Shown here one piece after another: positions 38,471 through 52,061 of a stretch of DNA of 64,000 nt. The position numbers were made by a program, and so were the translations under genes. The DNA comes from Taenia hydatigena (lineage: Eukaryota > Platyhelminthes > Cestoda > Cyclophyllidea > Taeniidae): NCBI GenBank assembly GCA_036345935.2, contig JADWOT020000002.1, positions 6,956,140 through 7,020,139 of the forward strand. Direction: 5' to 3'. The notes under the pieces were generated by a model that made no database searches, was not told the origin of the DNA, and saw only the letters and a list, made by a program, of their open reading frames with translations. Each line of letters begins with the position of its first letter. The first letter of the stretch is position 1.

Positions 38471-39594
38471 ATCGGTATTGCAGATATTGTGTCAGCCGCT
38501 CCAGTCCAATTTTATCACTGTGAAATTTAAACTGATAAGCACACGCTTTTGGATTTTCTGTGCTTGCGAGACCGAATTTCCCTAAATCCAAAATGAGTGT
38601 TTTCTGGGCTCACTCAGCTCGCTTGTCATTCGGCTTAATTTAGCCGAATCTGCTTTGTATGCATGGCTGAGCAGTGCAGAATTTCTCGAAAACAACCACA
38701 GCTGTGCCTGTTTTAAGTGGTGATCAAGGACACTTAGAGCTAAGCGAAGGTAGTTGAGTAGGAGTTGATCTATAGGGTATTTGTCTTCCCTTTTCCTGAG
38801 TTATCTCATAGTCATCTAGCGAGTGCAGAATCAAAGGCATGCATTCTCAGTTTATTCGCTTTGGATAGTGGTTAGAAAAGATGCTACAGTGCTGAAACTA
38901 GAATGAAGAACTTGCTTTGCAGACAAATTAAATGCGCCATTTCGTCGAGCAAGCTTACATTTGATCACGTTTGATTTTGTCCCATTCAAAAACCAAAAGC
39001 AAAAAGTGGCAGTCAACGTGAGGCGTCAGCCATGGCAGCCACATACTTCGACAATGCTAACAATTGCATCCGGAAATTCTCACTTTGGTTTATTGTGTTT
39101 TGGGGCATTTTCGAGTCAGAGGTTGGTAGCGCATGTGCTATGTAAGTGCATTGAATCCAACTATGGGAATTGAAAATGACTGAGCGCGTAAGGTGTCAGC
39201 CTTACTCGGCCCGGGTCTGATGGAGGATTTTATCTTGCTTGGACTATTTGTAGCTTAAAATGCAGTTCGTTGGTAATCATTTGCCAATGGTCTGCGTTAG
39301 AACCGAAGTAAACTGCAAATTCGATTATTTCTGCTTGTATGGCTAGGTTGGAGGAGTAAACTGCCATTAAGAATGAACAGTATGGATGGATGATTAAAAC
39401 CACCTCCTTATAAATGCACAGTCATGAGTTGGCATCTACTCGAGAAGCAATAGTCTATAAATTCTTTGAGGTGTGGTCTTTCCTTCTTTTGCTCCGAACG
39501 CCAGGCGACTAGACCCACAATAAGAGATCCACGTTAACGGTCAAAAGCTAATCATACCCTAGCTTTAGGCATTTTTTACTTCCCAATTCCATGG
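38471..39594. other. no gene recognised
   Basis: Nothing supported was seen here. Confidence 0.4.
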
Positions 39595-40095
39595 GTGATT
39601 CATCACCTTATGCAGATGCTCTCTAATGCTTTGAATATCATCACTTATTTGGGCAACCTCAACCTATGTTTGTTTGCTGGACTTCGCCCACCAATAGCAG
39701 ACCTCAATTTTAGCGTCACACTCAGCAAGGTGTTTTGGGCGACAACATACCGTACATGCTGTGCTTGTTGCTTCGAAATCGCTTTCTTCTACGACGAGTC
39801 CAGTTTTGTTCCTTTAGCAACCACGGTTACACACACCAACAGTTTCAATACGCTTAGGATTCATCACATCGCACCATTTCTCAGCCATGTTTATGCGGCC
39901 GCCTGTTTCATCACCTTTACCAGTGATGTGCCAAACGCTCAAAATTTTAAATCGCTTCAATGTTGTCCTTCAAAATTTTCCGAAACCTTTTATGGCGTAA
40001 GACTATGCAAAATTATTAGCCTTTATACTGCGACAGTTGCTTCCTCTTTACAATTCTCACTAGAGTATTTTTGTCAAATTGCAGCACTTCATTGA
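39595..40095 (+). other. 166-codon open frame, doubtful
   Basis: This is one of the two longest single frames in the window, rich in F, C, T, A and H. No domain, signal peptide or clear membrane topology is recognised. With about 6% stop codons per frame, one such frame is only mildly unlikely by chance in 64 kb on six frames. I record it because of its length but do not claim a gene. Confidence 0.15.
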
Positions 40096-42369
40096 AACAC
40101 AAGCCACAGAGTCCTTCATCAGTGCATTTTCGTTTAACGATATGACCACCCATGTATACCAGCAGCATTCCAGCTTCTTCCGTACCTCAAATTTATTTTG
40201 CAATACAGACAGGTAAAGCATGGCAACAATAGGTTTTGCAGCGAGCAATAGCGACACATTCGCCATTACACCAATGCATGCTACAATTCTACACTTAAAG
40301 ACCAACTGTGACACTACCGAAACGATGCTTCGAAAGCATCAAATGACAATATTGCAGCAGGCTACAATTTTGCAATAAAAGCGGTGGAAACCGAAACAAA
40401 GATCTGATGCCTAAGGCGAGATAATAAAAAGCAGTTCAGGTGCACAATGGGTTATTATTTTTGCGACAAACGTCCATTGCGAAGCGCAATCAAAATCACG
40501 CACAGCTTATTGACAAACAAGACAAGGTCGGATGTAATAAAAGCTGAGTGGACGGGTGGATTTTGCGCTTTTGTTTCTCTTTAATACGATATTCGACAAA
40601 ATGTGCAAATGTGAAGCATTGTGCCAACCTTCTTCGGGCTCAAACACTAGCCCTGCTACTATCATACTCGAGGAAACTAACGCCCATTCGATGCAGCTAT
40701 GCAATGCATACCTCGATTGGAAAGTTGAAAGAAGAAAGCTAAGTGATGAGTGGAGAATGGAAGCCGTCCACCACACTACTTAGTTATCCTTGGTTTTCGT
40801 CACGCCATCAAGAATGCACTACTTCGTTCCAGGTTATTGCATGCACGGGCGAAGTTGGTGCAGGGCTCGGGCTCGCTAGCTCACACTATCTCGTTTTACT
40901 TATCCACTTCCCACCTTGCTTTTTACCTTTGGAAAGGGATAAAACATAAAGATGGGTAAAAGTGGTAGAATGACGTTTCGATTCACTCACCCCGTAGGAC
41001 TTTTAAGGCCTGTGATGTGGATACATACATTTCAGCATTTGTCTACTACATAAAATTCGGCTTTGGTTCGAGGTTCGAGCCCAGTTCATTCAATCTTATG
41101 AAGACTCCTAATTGGCTAAGGCCTATGGATTACACATGGGGTGATTTGATGCCACAACCATAATCATTCAAACCACTTTTGAAGCTACAGCTTCGGGGGA
41201 GGACATCCGGTCAATTTATATAGAAAGGATGCATCATTGTCCACCTTGACTATCTCGAAGTACCAATTTTACTTCTTTTTTTCCTTTCCCTTCATGCCTT
41301 CCTATCTGCGCAGAAGTAAATCTACCATGAGTGTTGATAAAATGAAGTTGAGTGTCCGAATTCTTAATTGTTGTATCCATATATTCACCGATCCGTCAAA
41401 AGCCTACTAATTAAAATTCCGCGGCTCAAGTTTTCATCGTTTTGTTTGATCACCTTTCTGACTGTTGATGATATCGGAGTGACCGGGCGTTTTGCATTCC
41501 CCTTTCACATGGAACAATGTGAGGAGGAAAGGGAGTCGCTTTCATCAATTAAATGAAGGAATGTTAGGAGGTGGGAGGATGTGGAGAGAGAAGAGAAGAG
41601 TAGAAAGTAAAGATCGAAAAGAAGCATGCAAATTAAGGCTTATGGTGACCTAGATTGCAAAACTTAAGTCTCTACAGCGACGTTTCTTGCTATCGAATTT
41701 CACAGCAAAACGTGGGGCAGTGTGATGATGTCATGTAATGCATTCGGTCACCTCACTTGCAAATTTCTCGAATTGAGTGCGCTTACGATCCCATGGCTTG
41801 ACTTGTATTAGTCGATGCTCTAACTTGGCCATTGGCTGATGCTTGAGCAGGGACTGACAACTACGGTACATGGGTGCGCTGTGGACTGTAATGTTTTTTA
41901 TCAAATGTGCCATCAGGTGGATGGATGGTATATAATGCGGCAGCGATCCTTCTCCTGTCCGTTGTCTAAACGCTGCTACACAAATGCTACTGCCTAATAT
42001 TATTTAGCAAAGAAAGGAAAATGATGCATTCAGCGAATCAAAATCATGCTTCACATTTCACGCTTCCAAAAGTCGTTATTGCAACTGGATTGTTTCCGAT
42101 AAAACATCCTTGCAAAGGCTGCCAGAGGCAAAATTTATTAATTCGGATATCTGGCGACATTATTAGTAACTGCATTTCAATGAGATTTTCGTCACGCTTC
42201 AACAGCTTGCATCAGACTCTAAGAGGTGAGCGCACCAAAAGAACACGGAACCATAAAGAGTCTAGTGAGTGTAACTTTCTGCGTTAGCTTTTTCAGAAAG
42301 CATTTGTGTCGTCGCGATGACAGACTTTGGCAAATTGGGTCTTAAGGGCGGAATATCAGCGTTTACTTA
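40096..42369. other. no gene recognised
   Basis: Small open frames occur on both strands (40507-40783, 42021-42287). The + frame at 40556-40783 has a charged C-terminal half that looks protein-like but carries no recognised domain. Confidence 0.35.
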
Positions 42370-43030
42370 GGTAGAGAGAGTTACGCAGTCAATCCCTTCT
42401 ACATGCCTCATTGCAGGGTCTATATTTGTTGGGATGATTATTTGGCATAACGGCATCCTTTGTGAAGTCGTGCAATGCTTTGCGTTCCCTCTTTTATGCG
42501 GACATACCACATGATTTATTTTGTGGTCAGATGAGGCCACTGTGCATACTAATTTCACCGTGTCTACTTTGTTCGCTGTTTTCGGCAATAAAGTGTCGTA
42601 CCTTGATTGTGTTGCTTCGTCGGTTATGCCTTAGCAGAGGTTCCGAGCAAAATCGCACACACTGATCCGTCAAATTCCTCTAATTAATCGCGACTCTTTT
42701 GTGCAACCTACCATTACAATAGGCAGACGATATGTTGACTTATTTATCCACCCATCCATTCATCCACCCCTTGTTTTTAAATAGTAGTATAGCATATATT
42801 TCAACTTCTCAATCGCTTACCCATATATCTAACCGTTTTTACTTCAAAGCAACCATTGTGCCTTTCACAGCTGCGTAGCTATCTGCGTGAGTGCATTTCA
42901 CACACTTTCAAACAACTACTACGTTTACAATTGCAATTTCATTTTCTTACCAAAAGGCAAATGTATACAGAACTCGCTTTGAAAAGCGGCCACAGGTGAA
43001 TAAATGGTTTGTAACATAAGACCTGCTTAA
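42370..43030 (+). repeat. dispersed repeat R3, copy 2
   Basis: Counterpart of 37860-38470, diverged but collinear, with insertions in the middle. It is directly followed by array-related DNA at 43110-43400. Confidence 0.6.
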
Positions 43031-43109
43031 AAGTGATAAGTAGTCATGATGATGAGATTTCCAAACTGAAGAGAAAATGGAGTTTGATTACGCATAATGA
43101 AGAGGGTGC

Positions 43110-43400
43110 TCTGTCGTGAATCTGCTTTTAAGTTAAATATAGCACTTTTACTGCCAAATCCCAGCATTTGCATGCGGAATAAGCGTGACACGAGTCGGCC
43201 AGTGAAGTGACAAATTAGAGAGCACAGATGGCAAGTAAGGGACATGCAGAGTTCACACAATTACTTTAGCCTTCTAGATCGCCCAGGATGTGAGGATGGG
43301 AAACGTGTAAACAAAGCCTCAATTTGTGTGCCAACATGTGTTGAAGGACAATCTGGACGGCATGGTCGGCATGTTATATAACAGATATGTTCCTAAAAGC
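43110..43400 (-). repeat. fragment of the 140-bp array family
   Basis: Closely matches 56740-57070, sharing the blocks gaatctgcttttaagtta, cagatggcaagtaag and cccaggatgtgaggatgg. On the - strand it encodes the same Cys-rich motif seen in the 56.7-58.8 kb array (SLTCHLCS). It lies just upstream of R1 copy 2. Confidence 0.75.
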
Positions 43401-43439
43401 GACTTTTTTATTTTACTGTTCGTATTCTTCAAAAGCTCT

Positions 43440-44920
43440 ATTTCTTACAAATTTCGGCAGATTATTTTACTTTTGTTATCTCGTGCTATCGTCTGTCAAA
43501 TCCTTTAGGCCTTCTGTGACTTTTAGGGTGACTTTTTTAATTTTAACCATCATATAATCAGTTCTTTTCTTACTTCCTTTTGCGAGATGGATCTAGGTGA
43601 AGGCGATCTCCACACCGTGGTCAGCGGTCTCGTATCACACGTGTCCACTGAGGGATGCAAGGATTACTGGACATCCTAATGTACAATCTCTAATCTGCCA
43701 AGATGTTTGGTATAGAGTCGTAGGGTCTGCTAATTTGCATGCGCATCACAGTGCATGTTCTTCACTCATGTAGACATTACTAGATATGGCTTTATTAATT
43801 ACACCGAAAAATAACCGACTGCCTTAATGTTAGCAATAAAAGCTATAAATTTTTATGCTGATTAATATTTAATAGTGATTGGATTGAGCAAACTCAACTA
43901 ATGGCGGATTTCCTGTTATTCATGCCGCATTGTTTTTATTGTATTGAACGATTTCACATATTCACCTCAAATTCCCGACACCTTAGTGGAAACCCATGCC
44001 TGAGTGCAACGACGAACAGGAAAATCAACAGTCGAAAACGCAAAACTGCCTCTTTTAAGGCACATGTCTACCTCCGAATCACGGGGATGAGTGTGCGTCA
44101 ATTAGAGGTAGATTAAGGCAGCTCGTTGAAGAGTCTTATTACAAAGCGAACAAATTTTGATCAACGCACTTGCATTTACGCTTACAAACCGCTTGCCAAC
44201 GTAGTTTCCTAAACATGCATGCTCATCTGGTGCTTGTGGGACGCTACTGCCTCATCGTCAGAAACATTCACACTGTCGATGCAATATGACGTGACAATGC
44301 AATACATTGCATTTCGAATTTTCTGTAAGATATTGAGCAAGTCGGACAACGCAGATCCAAGATTGGTGAATCACCTTAGGCGTAAGTAGTATAAGGTTCT
44401 AAATTCGAGATGCATTTTATTTGAGTTGACTAATAGTTGCCTGAGTTATCGTCATTTAGGCTACAACAGGAGTTGGCCTGCTTAAAACGCCTTGTTTATT
44501 CTCAGGCTGACATAAAACTCTATGCGTAAATGCATTTTACACAAGTACAAGCTCTTAATTATGTGCGGATTCATGTGTACGGAAGTGGTTGTACGCGAAG
44601 TGTATTTAAAAATGAACGAAATTTGCAAAGATGGTCGGGAGCAAATCGCAAGAGCATTAGGATGACCCTTCTAAATAAAGCGAAGCACACTGTGCATCTT
44701 TAGACATGTGTTTTAGTGAAGATAGTATTGAGCTGCGCGAATCCCTGCAAATGAGATTAAGATAAATTAAACGGGTAAGCAAGGGTATCTTCCATATCTG
44801 CTGTCAGTAGTATATGTGGTTAACGAGTAGAGGAGCAGTGGTTGCATGCAGGGTCAAAATCTTGTACTTTGCAGGCAAGTGATTCGAGCGTATTTGAAAG
44901 ATAAGAAGTTGTTCCCTAAG
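43440..44920 (+). repeat. dispersed repeat R1, copy 2
   Basis: Direct repeat of 921-2361, some 42 kb away, with about 29 extra bases at about 44598-44627. The frames present in copy 1 are disrupted here, which supports a non-coding element. Both copies end at the same point (ataagaagttgttc...taag). Confidence 0.85.
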
Positions 44921-46957
44921 TTAGACTTGACATACCGGATATTTTGGAAGACTATGTTCTAGCATGCTTAAACCAGAACATCGTTTTCTTGTCAGCAGTG
45001 GGTTAAAACTGCCTACCAATGCACAGTGCATGGGGCTAAAATAATAAGTTATGGGCTGGTGCATCAAGTAATCCAAAACCCATTATTGCTAAAGATTTTT
45101 CCGATCCTCCCGACTCCTCTACACCCATTAATCTATGGATGCTGCTATACTTATTTTATTAATTGGAAATAGCAAGGAATAATTTAAAAAATCGGTGGTC
45201 TACCTATTAAACAAATGCCTCCTCGTTGGCGTGCCCTTACCTTGGCAATTTTCAAAGATTGTAACTAATGAGCATATCGACGAGGTCGTCTTAATAGCGG
45301 AAGAGCATTTATTGATCATTAGCAAATGCAGCAACGTGAGTTCACATAAGTGAATTTCGCGACTGCGCTTTGGTCGAAAGGATGAGAACCCGACTAGTGA
45401 CCTAAGGATCCGAAATTGACTGGCAAGATTATCAGCAATGCAAGCGCTACGTTTCTAGCGTGTCAAATGCAGCGCCGCCTAAACCAATGGGAAGGGGCTG
45501 GATGCTAAACTATGCTCGCCAGGGTATGCATAGTCAGAATCCAGTGTCAAGACTGATTGCTGTCAAGTGTGATGTAAATCTTGGTAAAGCTGGTCCTCAC
45601 ACAGTGAAAAGGAGCGAGGGGAATTCACTATGCAAGGACTCCAATGTAGGAGAAACATGTTTGATCCTTTCCAACGGTGACTTTACTCAAGTGAACTTTT
45701 AGCTTAAAAGTGCTGGCAAAGTTCACTAGGCTGGTTACGGTGAGAGGAGGAAGAGGTGGAGACAAAGGCGCTAGTCGTGGTTGTCTCGCCATCAGTGCTG
45801 GCGATGCTTCAAGTGAGGATGATGGTGGTATGACTGGGAGACTTCCACATCCGCTTGCTCCTGCAAAGGCATCTGCGGGGAGTAAGTGTTCTAACCGCGG
45901 ATATATAGTACAACCTCTGCAAGTGATAAGACATGTGAATTGGTGTAAAATCCGCATACGCATGAGTAGACAGTATCCTGCGAACTGACACCCTCGAAGG
46001 TGGTGCTGTCTGTTGAGGCATAGAACGGTGGTGAGTCGGTGGACAATTGCACACTAATTCCTCACTTCTTAATGTGTAAGCAAATTATTGATGAGTCAAA
46101 GTGAATTGGTGGTCAGTCCGTCAAGAGCGGACAACGCCCTTAGAATAGGAGAGATGACGCAAATTGCGAAGCAGTATGTAGTCGCAGCTGTGTGCGTGAG
46201 CGTGATGTGTATTTGTAGATACAAAATAGAATTATTTAGAAGTGCTTTTCAGAGTGCGTGGTGAGGTGGTGGACAAAAGGAAGCAAACTTAAGGGTGGCT
46301 TCGTTGCCTCGCTGAGCTTCTCGCCCCATCATTTGAGGTCACTCCAGTGCCGTTAAATTTGCTCATGGGTTAGAAGGGAGGATTAAGGAATAAAGCAGAG
46401 TAAAATGAAATAGAGAATCTGAAAACAGTACAGGTGGTAACAAAGTAAGTAAAGGAGCAAACGGTTGCAGTCATTATGTGTTAGTGCTGAGTGATATGAG
46501 CTTCTATTTGTACACCAGACTTTCTGCATTTTGACGTACTGCTGCATTGAAACGTGTGCAAGTCTCCTCAGTCACTGTCATGATTCCTCTGTCCATTCAT
46601 CTGCATTTCTGAAAGCATTGATCTAATGAAGTGCAGTCTCTTATATTCTACTTCGTACTAACCTGCCTTCGGTATAAGGTAAAGGGTGCTTCCACTAAGC
46701 CTTCTCCATACGCCTCGATCCTCATGTGCATCAACAAATAGGGTCGTGCACATTGATAGAGTTCTTCGCTATTAGGTCAGTACTCCTACGAATAAAGATG
46801 GTGACGCGTGGTAACATACACACTCTCTCGGCTTCCCAGCGCGTCAGATGAAGTCAAATCGCCAAAAGTGAGTACTCAAGTTGGGATTAAGCATATTTTT
46901 GTTTGTATACATTTTGATTGCTAAAGCGTTGGCTCGTAGGTGCTATTCTCACACAAC
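44921..46957. other. no gene recognised
   Basis: Unassigned DNA. A + frame at 45460-45702 and one at 45710-45988, which includes a short Gly/Arg-rich start (VRGGRGGDKG), are protein-like in places. They overlap open frames on the other strand and show no recognised domain. Confidence 0.3.
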
Positions 46958-49900
46958 CTACTGGTATGCAATGGCCAACCTCATAAGTTGATCAGAAGGG
47001 ATGTCATGGAAGAAGCTCGGGGCAAGTTTGAGGCCATGTTTAGCCCTCGATGCGTGAAAAGGAGCTACTTTTGACATTTGCCTTTGCGCTGTGGCAAAGT
47101 GGGCTGTCTTTTGAGCTGGGTTATAAATCCTAATCCCTACTTTGTGCGCCACGTATGTTGCGCTCGTGTATTGTCTTCTTTCGGCTTCAAGGTAGCTCTA
47201 GAACGAGCCTGATCATGCACAAGCATAGCAACAATGCGTACTTGTACAAAACGTTACGCTCCCGCTGTTGTAACATCCTTGTCAGATTGTTTTGTCAGCA
47301 CAACTTATCAGGGTAAGTGCAATTTAACTAGAATACAATCTTCTTTAATTTAAGCAATGCATATAGGAAGTGAGGGGAATGAACGCTGTTAAATCAACTG
47401 TGGGTGAACGTTTTAAGTACAAACTTAGTTGGGAATAATTAAAACAAATAATGTAACGAAACTGAAACAGACAAGATTATTCCATTGCTTGTGGTGCACT
47501 TGCATCCGGTGGGATAATGCAAAGGGTGAAATTGTATGAGGTATCTGATGGTACATGCTGGCAGGTGCTCATGGTGCATATTTAAAAATCACCATCAGGT
47601 GCACTCCCTAGGTTGGCAATTAAGCACGGAGGTTCCTTGAGCAGATGCTGCTATAATATACCGAATCAGAGACCATCTGCTCCTGGAGAAATAATTTGAC
47701 AAGCGAAATTGCATCTGTAGTCATTCAACTTGTTCAATGGCAACCTGCTATCGTTTCGCTTGCGATAGCTGAGATGTGATGTAGGTTTGGTACAAAACTC
47801 CAGTGTCGGTAAGTCTGCAGACAAGCTTTCCCGCTTTCTTATGAGTGAGACAATCCTCCTGGTCAAGATCATCATCTTCACCTTTGAACCTTAAAAAACG
47901 ATCATTATCTGTGCCGACGATGAATTCCTCGACTAGTATTCAGTGTGAATTTTGAATTGAGGCGACAGATTGTGCTCGCCAAAAGTTAATGCAACTGTCG
48001 AAAGCGTGTGTAGGTAAAGAGGTATAAGAATTTCTAAATCCTAAATGATAGCTTCCATTTTACACTAACTCCACTTCGGTAAGGTCATTGGCAGAATTTT
48101 CAGTTTAAGGGCTGCCTATAATAAAAATGGACGTTAGCCACTGACTCAGTGGCAAGTGACGATTTTGTTAAAATTTATGCCATACATTTCCTTGATCCAG
48201 CCAGAGCTATAAATATCACCTAACTTGGAAAAAAGCCTGCGTCTTTTACGAAACTTTGCTCGCACTTTTTATATAAATTGTCCAAATCTGAATTCTGGGA
48301 CCAGATCATGCCAATGTCAAAATGCTTACACAGCTTTTGTTTGGTTGAGCGCGCAGGGCTGGTAAATACAAAGTTCGCCTTATCTGTTTCTGTGACTATA
48401 GTTACCCTATCGTCTTGACTGAACCCATTTATTTTATCGTCTTCCGATTGACACACTTCCCGAAGCCTACTGCCATTCGATGTCTGCCCTAATCGTATGA
48501 GGCAATACTGTCCAGTGTCTCTGTTTTATCGCCACTCTTATTACGTCTTCGTTCTCTGCCACGAATTCAATGGTTGTCAACGTTTATTGACGTGGCAGGT
48601 GCCATACCAATTTTGAAGGACTAAATTGTGCTTATCTGGCAGTGCATAATCTCCGCTCACGAGAGCATTATTAGATATGACCCTGATGCACATCTTGGAA
48701 TGAACTGACCACATCAATGTTCGCAGTGAAATCCTGAGAATTTGAATGCTCAACTCTACTGACAATAATGACTTGTGTCAAGTTGCATTGTAAAACCGCA
48801 AAATGGGCAACAACATGCTATTTTTTACAACTCTGACCCTATTTCCCATGCTGCACCCATTCAAATACGTTGCAAAATTTCGTATTTTTGCATCAATTTT
48901 CTAACGTTTTGATAGAAATCCACCCTTGCGTGTAGCAGCGATCATGATTAAAACAACAGAAGTAATAGTTGCAATATATCTGCCAAACATTAAGCGCGTA
49001 CATACTCGCAGAGCACATAGCCAAGTCCACATCTGTAGGTGGTAAGCTAATACATCTCATTCGGAAACTCTAGAAAACGGACAAGTAAATTTTGGTTATC
49101 GCATTAATATATACGTGTGAAAATTTCATTGACATATCTAGTGGTTTGCAAATGCACGCCCAATTGTCGGTAATGTGGCATTACTGTAACATCGTCTGAA
49201 ATATCTACACCACCGATGCGGTCTGACGTAATGAAATGAAATACGATGTTCTCATTATCATATCTATCTAGCGACGCTCAATTAATTTTACATGGTCAGA
49301 ACTTCGCCACAAATTCTTTGCGATGTGTGTATTCAAGACCTATGCACTGAGTGTTTTAAACTTATTGGCGATTATTTTAATGTAGAAAGGTAATATATTG
49401 ACGTAAGCATCGCTACAAATTTGCTAATTTCGCTCACGAAATTGAGGGTGTTTGCGTTCCACCAAATACACTGTGCCATATGTCTGCAAAACGGAAAACT
49501 AAAGCGCTGCAACAAGCACTTATTGCAGTACAAGTCTGATCATCGAAGAAATACTTACGGGCATGTTGTGAACTCATATGATTTAAGAAACCTTCGAACG
49601 TCGGGTACCCTGCAAAGCATTCTATGCAGTAAAAGCGCATTTCTGAATTCGCCATTCTTCGAGCTGCAGCAATGCAAAATAAAACACAAGCATAGGAGGA
49701 GGTCGCGTGGAAGGCCAAAGCCACGACTGAGATGCAGCGCACGAGGAGGATTTTAAGCAAGGGTTAACAGAATCCCACTCACAAATATGCATTTCGATGA
49801 AATGACTGAGAAGCAAACGAAAGTTTGCGAATGGAACGAGGCACGCAGGGCATAGGCTGTGATTCAAAACTAAGATTGAAAAGAAGGTTTTTGACAAATG

Positions 49901-50296
49901 AGAAGGCACGTAGAAAAAATAATGGAGAGGTTTGGTAATTTCTCTTACGTTTCTATTGCAACAAGAGCTTTCCGTAGGATCTGTAACGCGTTTGGCAAGT
50001 CGGACAAGGCAATTGCACGATTACTGAAAAGCCACAAGCACACGTAAAATAAGGTAAGGTAAGGTAATCAAATCTGCTTCTTAAGGAGATTGGCAATGAG
50101 GGCACGTTAACACTGCGGACCCATCAATGGATAAAATTACCACCTTGTTGAGTGAAATTTGTGTGTCAGGTTTATCTACTCCCAGTTCTGTGAATATCTC
50201 TGCTTTAGCCATATTACAGCGCTGACATCTAATAGAGTTTCGCAAATGCAGTTCCATGAGCGCAGTTTTTATTAGAACTCCTCTGTTATCAAACAT
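46958..50296 (-). CDS. C2H2 zinc-finger gene, multi-exon
   Basis: Nine - strand exons can be proposed: 50296(?)-50106, 50023-49949, 49856-49783, 49663-49559, 49483-49438, 48758-48682, 48507-48225, 47932-47799 and 47197-46958 (stop). Phases match at every junction except 48682/48507, which is unresolved. Several borders are textbook (ac|gtaaga, t|gtgagt, c|gtaagt, ttttcag, tttgcag). The first exon's donor (ac|gtgccc) is weak and its start is uncertain. Exons 3 and 4 each hold one complete finger with exact C-x2-C-x12-H-x4-H spacing: CPACLVPF...HFIEMH and CIECFAGY...HMSSQH. The region after the fingers is acidic and soluble (QSEDDKINGFSQDD; KGEDDDLDQED) and ends in a basic segment (YLEAERRQYTS ... 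QRQMSKVAPF). The fingers suggest nucleic-acid or protein binding. The orthologue is not recognised. The model gives roughly 400 residues. The finger exons are the safest part. Confidence 0.6.
50048..50068 (+). repeat. (taagg)n microsatellite
   Basis: Four tandem copies of a five-base unit (taaggtaaggtaaggtaa). It lies in the first intron of the zinc-finger gene model. Confidence 0.8.
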
Positions 50297-52061
50297 TGTC
50301 TCTTCGCCTACTTTCGTCTACACTTCTTTTTTTCTCGTACTTCTGCGGGATCTTGTTAGAGGTGGTAATGGATCCAAAAAGGCAGTTGCATTCCATCCTT
50401 AATCAGTGCTGCAGGGAATTTCGCCTGTGAAATTTGTTCTTTGAATTGGCTTTATATCTCAAGGCTGCCTAACCACATCACCTCGCCAGCTATAGACACG
50501 AACGACAGCTTGAGATCCATGCCATGATGAGGCCTTGCACCTTATTTTAGCCTTTGCGTCTGTGCACCATGTCGACAAGTCATGTGGCAGTGGGCCACTG
50601 ATTCACAAGCACAAAGCAACACACCATTTCACGATCAACTACCTTGCACGTGGAGGTGTCGCCTTGTAGTTCAAGGACACGCATTTGATAGGCTGGTATA
50701 ATAGTGCCTATTCGTATAAACACTCCATAATTTATACTTGTAACCCAATTCTCCGTTGGCGATGTCAATTCGCTTGTACCTTATGTTGTCGGTGATTTCA
50801 CGCTCGGTGAACAGCCATCTAGAACTGAGTGGTAAGTTTCATTCTGCTACTTACTACCGACCAGCATTTGTGCACTTTGCACACCAGTTAATCGTTTCCA
50901 TTTTTTAGCAGAGCGCCATGGCCAGTTGAGCTCTACTTGTTTACATTCACTTAGTTTTAACTCCTCATTTTTCATACATTGTATGCAGATCGCTACATGC
51001 ACACTAGTTAGCAGCGATATTTGTTTGCAAATGACTAGCATGTCACACGAATTAGGTGTACTGAATAAAGATGGATGGTTGAGGCTACTATCCCACCTCT
51101 GCTGCACTCTATTGGAATCATTGGTATGTTTTTAACATGTGTTTCGTTATAGTTCAAGCTCATGCGTCATAGACGAATATTCACAAACACATATCAAGAG
51201 TCGATCAATCAAGTCAAATGTTGCACTTCAAATGAAACAAACCAATAGTTATGCCCGTTAGCACTATTTTTGTTAATATGGAAGCGAAGAGTCCAAGATT
51301 TCTGCCTCAAAGAGACCCGTAATTCTTGTAACAGTTCTGCTACGCAGAACATGCGATTCTTGTTTTGCAACAGAGGCAATAGAAGTAATATAACCACTTT
51401 CAGACCACATTTGGTGGTGCTGCATGGGGCATACACCATTACCTTCTTTTACTCTAAAGCAAATAAGTGAGATTTTTTGCAAGGCCGAAACACGATACCA
51501 TGCGTTTGCAAACGTAATTATAAACGAAAGCTTCGCTTGCGTATCCCGTGGATTCATTAAAACACTACCCACTGGTAGGCTAGTAAGTGTAATTATGGTG
51601 TTCATAAGGAGGGTTGCAGGTAGTGTTGTAGGGATGTTTCACTGTTCCGTTTGATTTTTAACGTGTCGCAAATAGGATTGTATTGGGTGGGAAGGCAAGT
51701 GACGGGCGCCTATTGCCTGTTCGAATGGCAGGAGAAACTTATCCGGGTAAATCTTTTAAACGAAAGACCAACTTTACTAGTGCATTAACAAGAAGGCATT
51801 TGCTGCTGCTTATGCTCATCACTATATTGCACACCCTCGAGTGAGCAAGTGTAATTCAAGCTACTTGCTGCCGTCGCCATAAGTACCTTAGCTCTAAACG
51901 TCTCGCATTTCACTCCTCGTAGAGTCGGACTGCTTGCATGTTTTCTATTATGGATTAAATATTTCCTAACTTTGCAGGCGAGGCAAAGGCATGAGATGCC
52001 ACTTCCGGCACACTTCAGATGGAGTTTCGCGACGCCAAACAGTATTACGTCAACTTGAGAC
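50297..52061. other. no gene recognised
   Basis: Upstream of the zinc-finger gene model. Both strands are open at 50580-50768, 50847-51135 and 51270-51650, with no recognised domain. The + frame at 51424-51654 contains FIKTLPTGRLVSV, which resembles a segment at 34.3 kb (see findings). Confidence 0.3.

Noticed and set aside
41065..41085. tRNA-like B box (ggttcgagccc)
   Set aside because: No matching A box, acceptor stem or cloverleaf can be drawn around it. It could be a chance match or an old SINE remnant.
49950..50120. Extra zinc fingers from CPHC and CPTC pairs in alternative frames
   Set aside because: These frames contain stops, and no His pair follows at C2H2 spacing. The alternative frame with consistent splice phase is preferred.
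50106..50296. Resemblance of the joined first exons of the zinc-finger gene to bacterial ExbD/TolR (dG...lsdLp..L)
   Set aside because: Only a short generic pattern, with no membrane segment and an animal splice context. Treated as coincidence.
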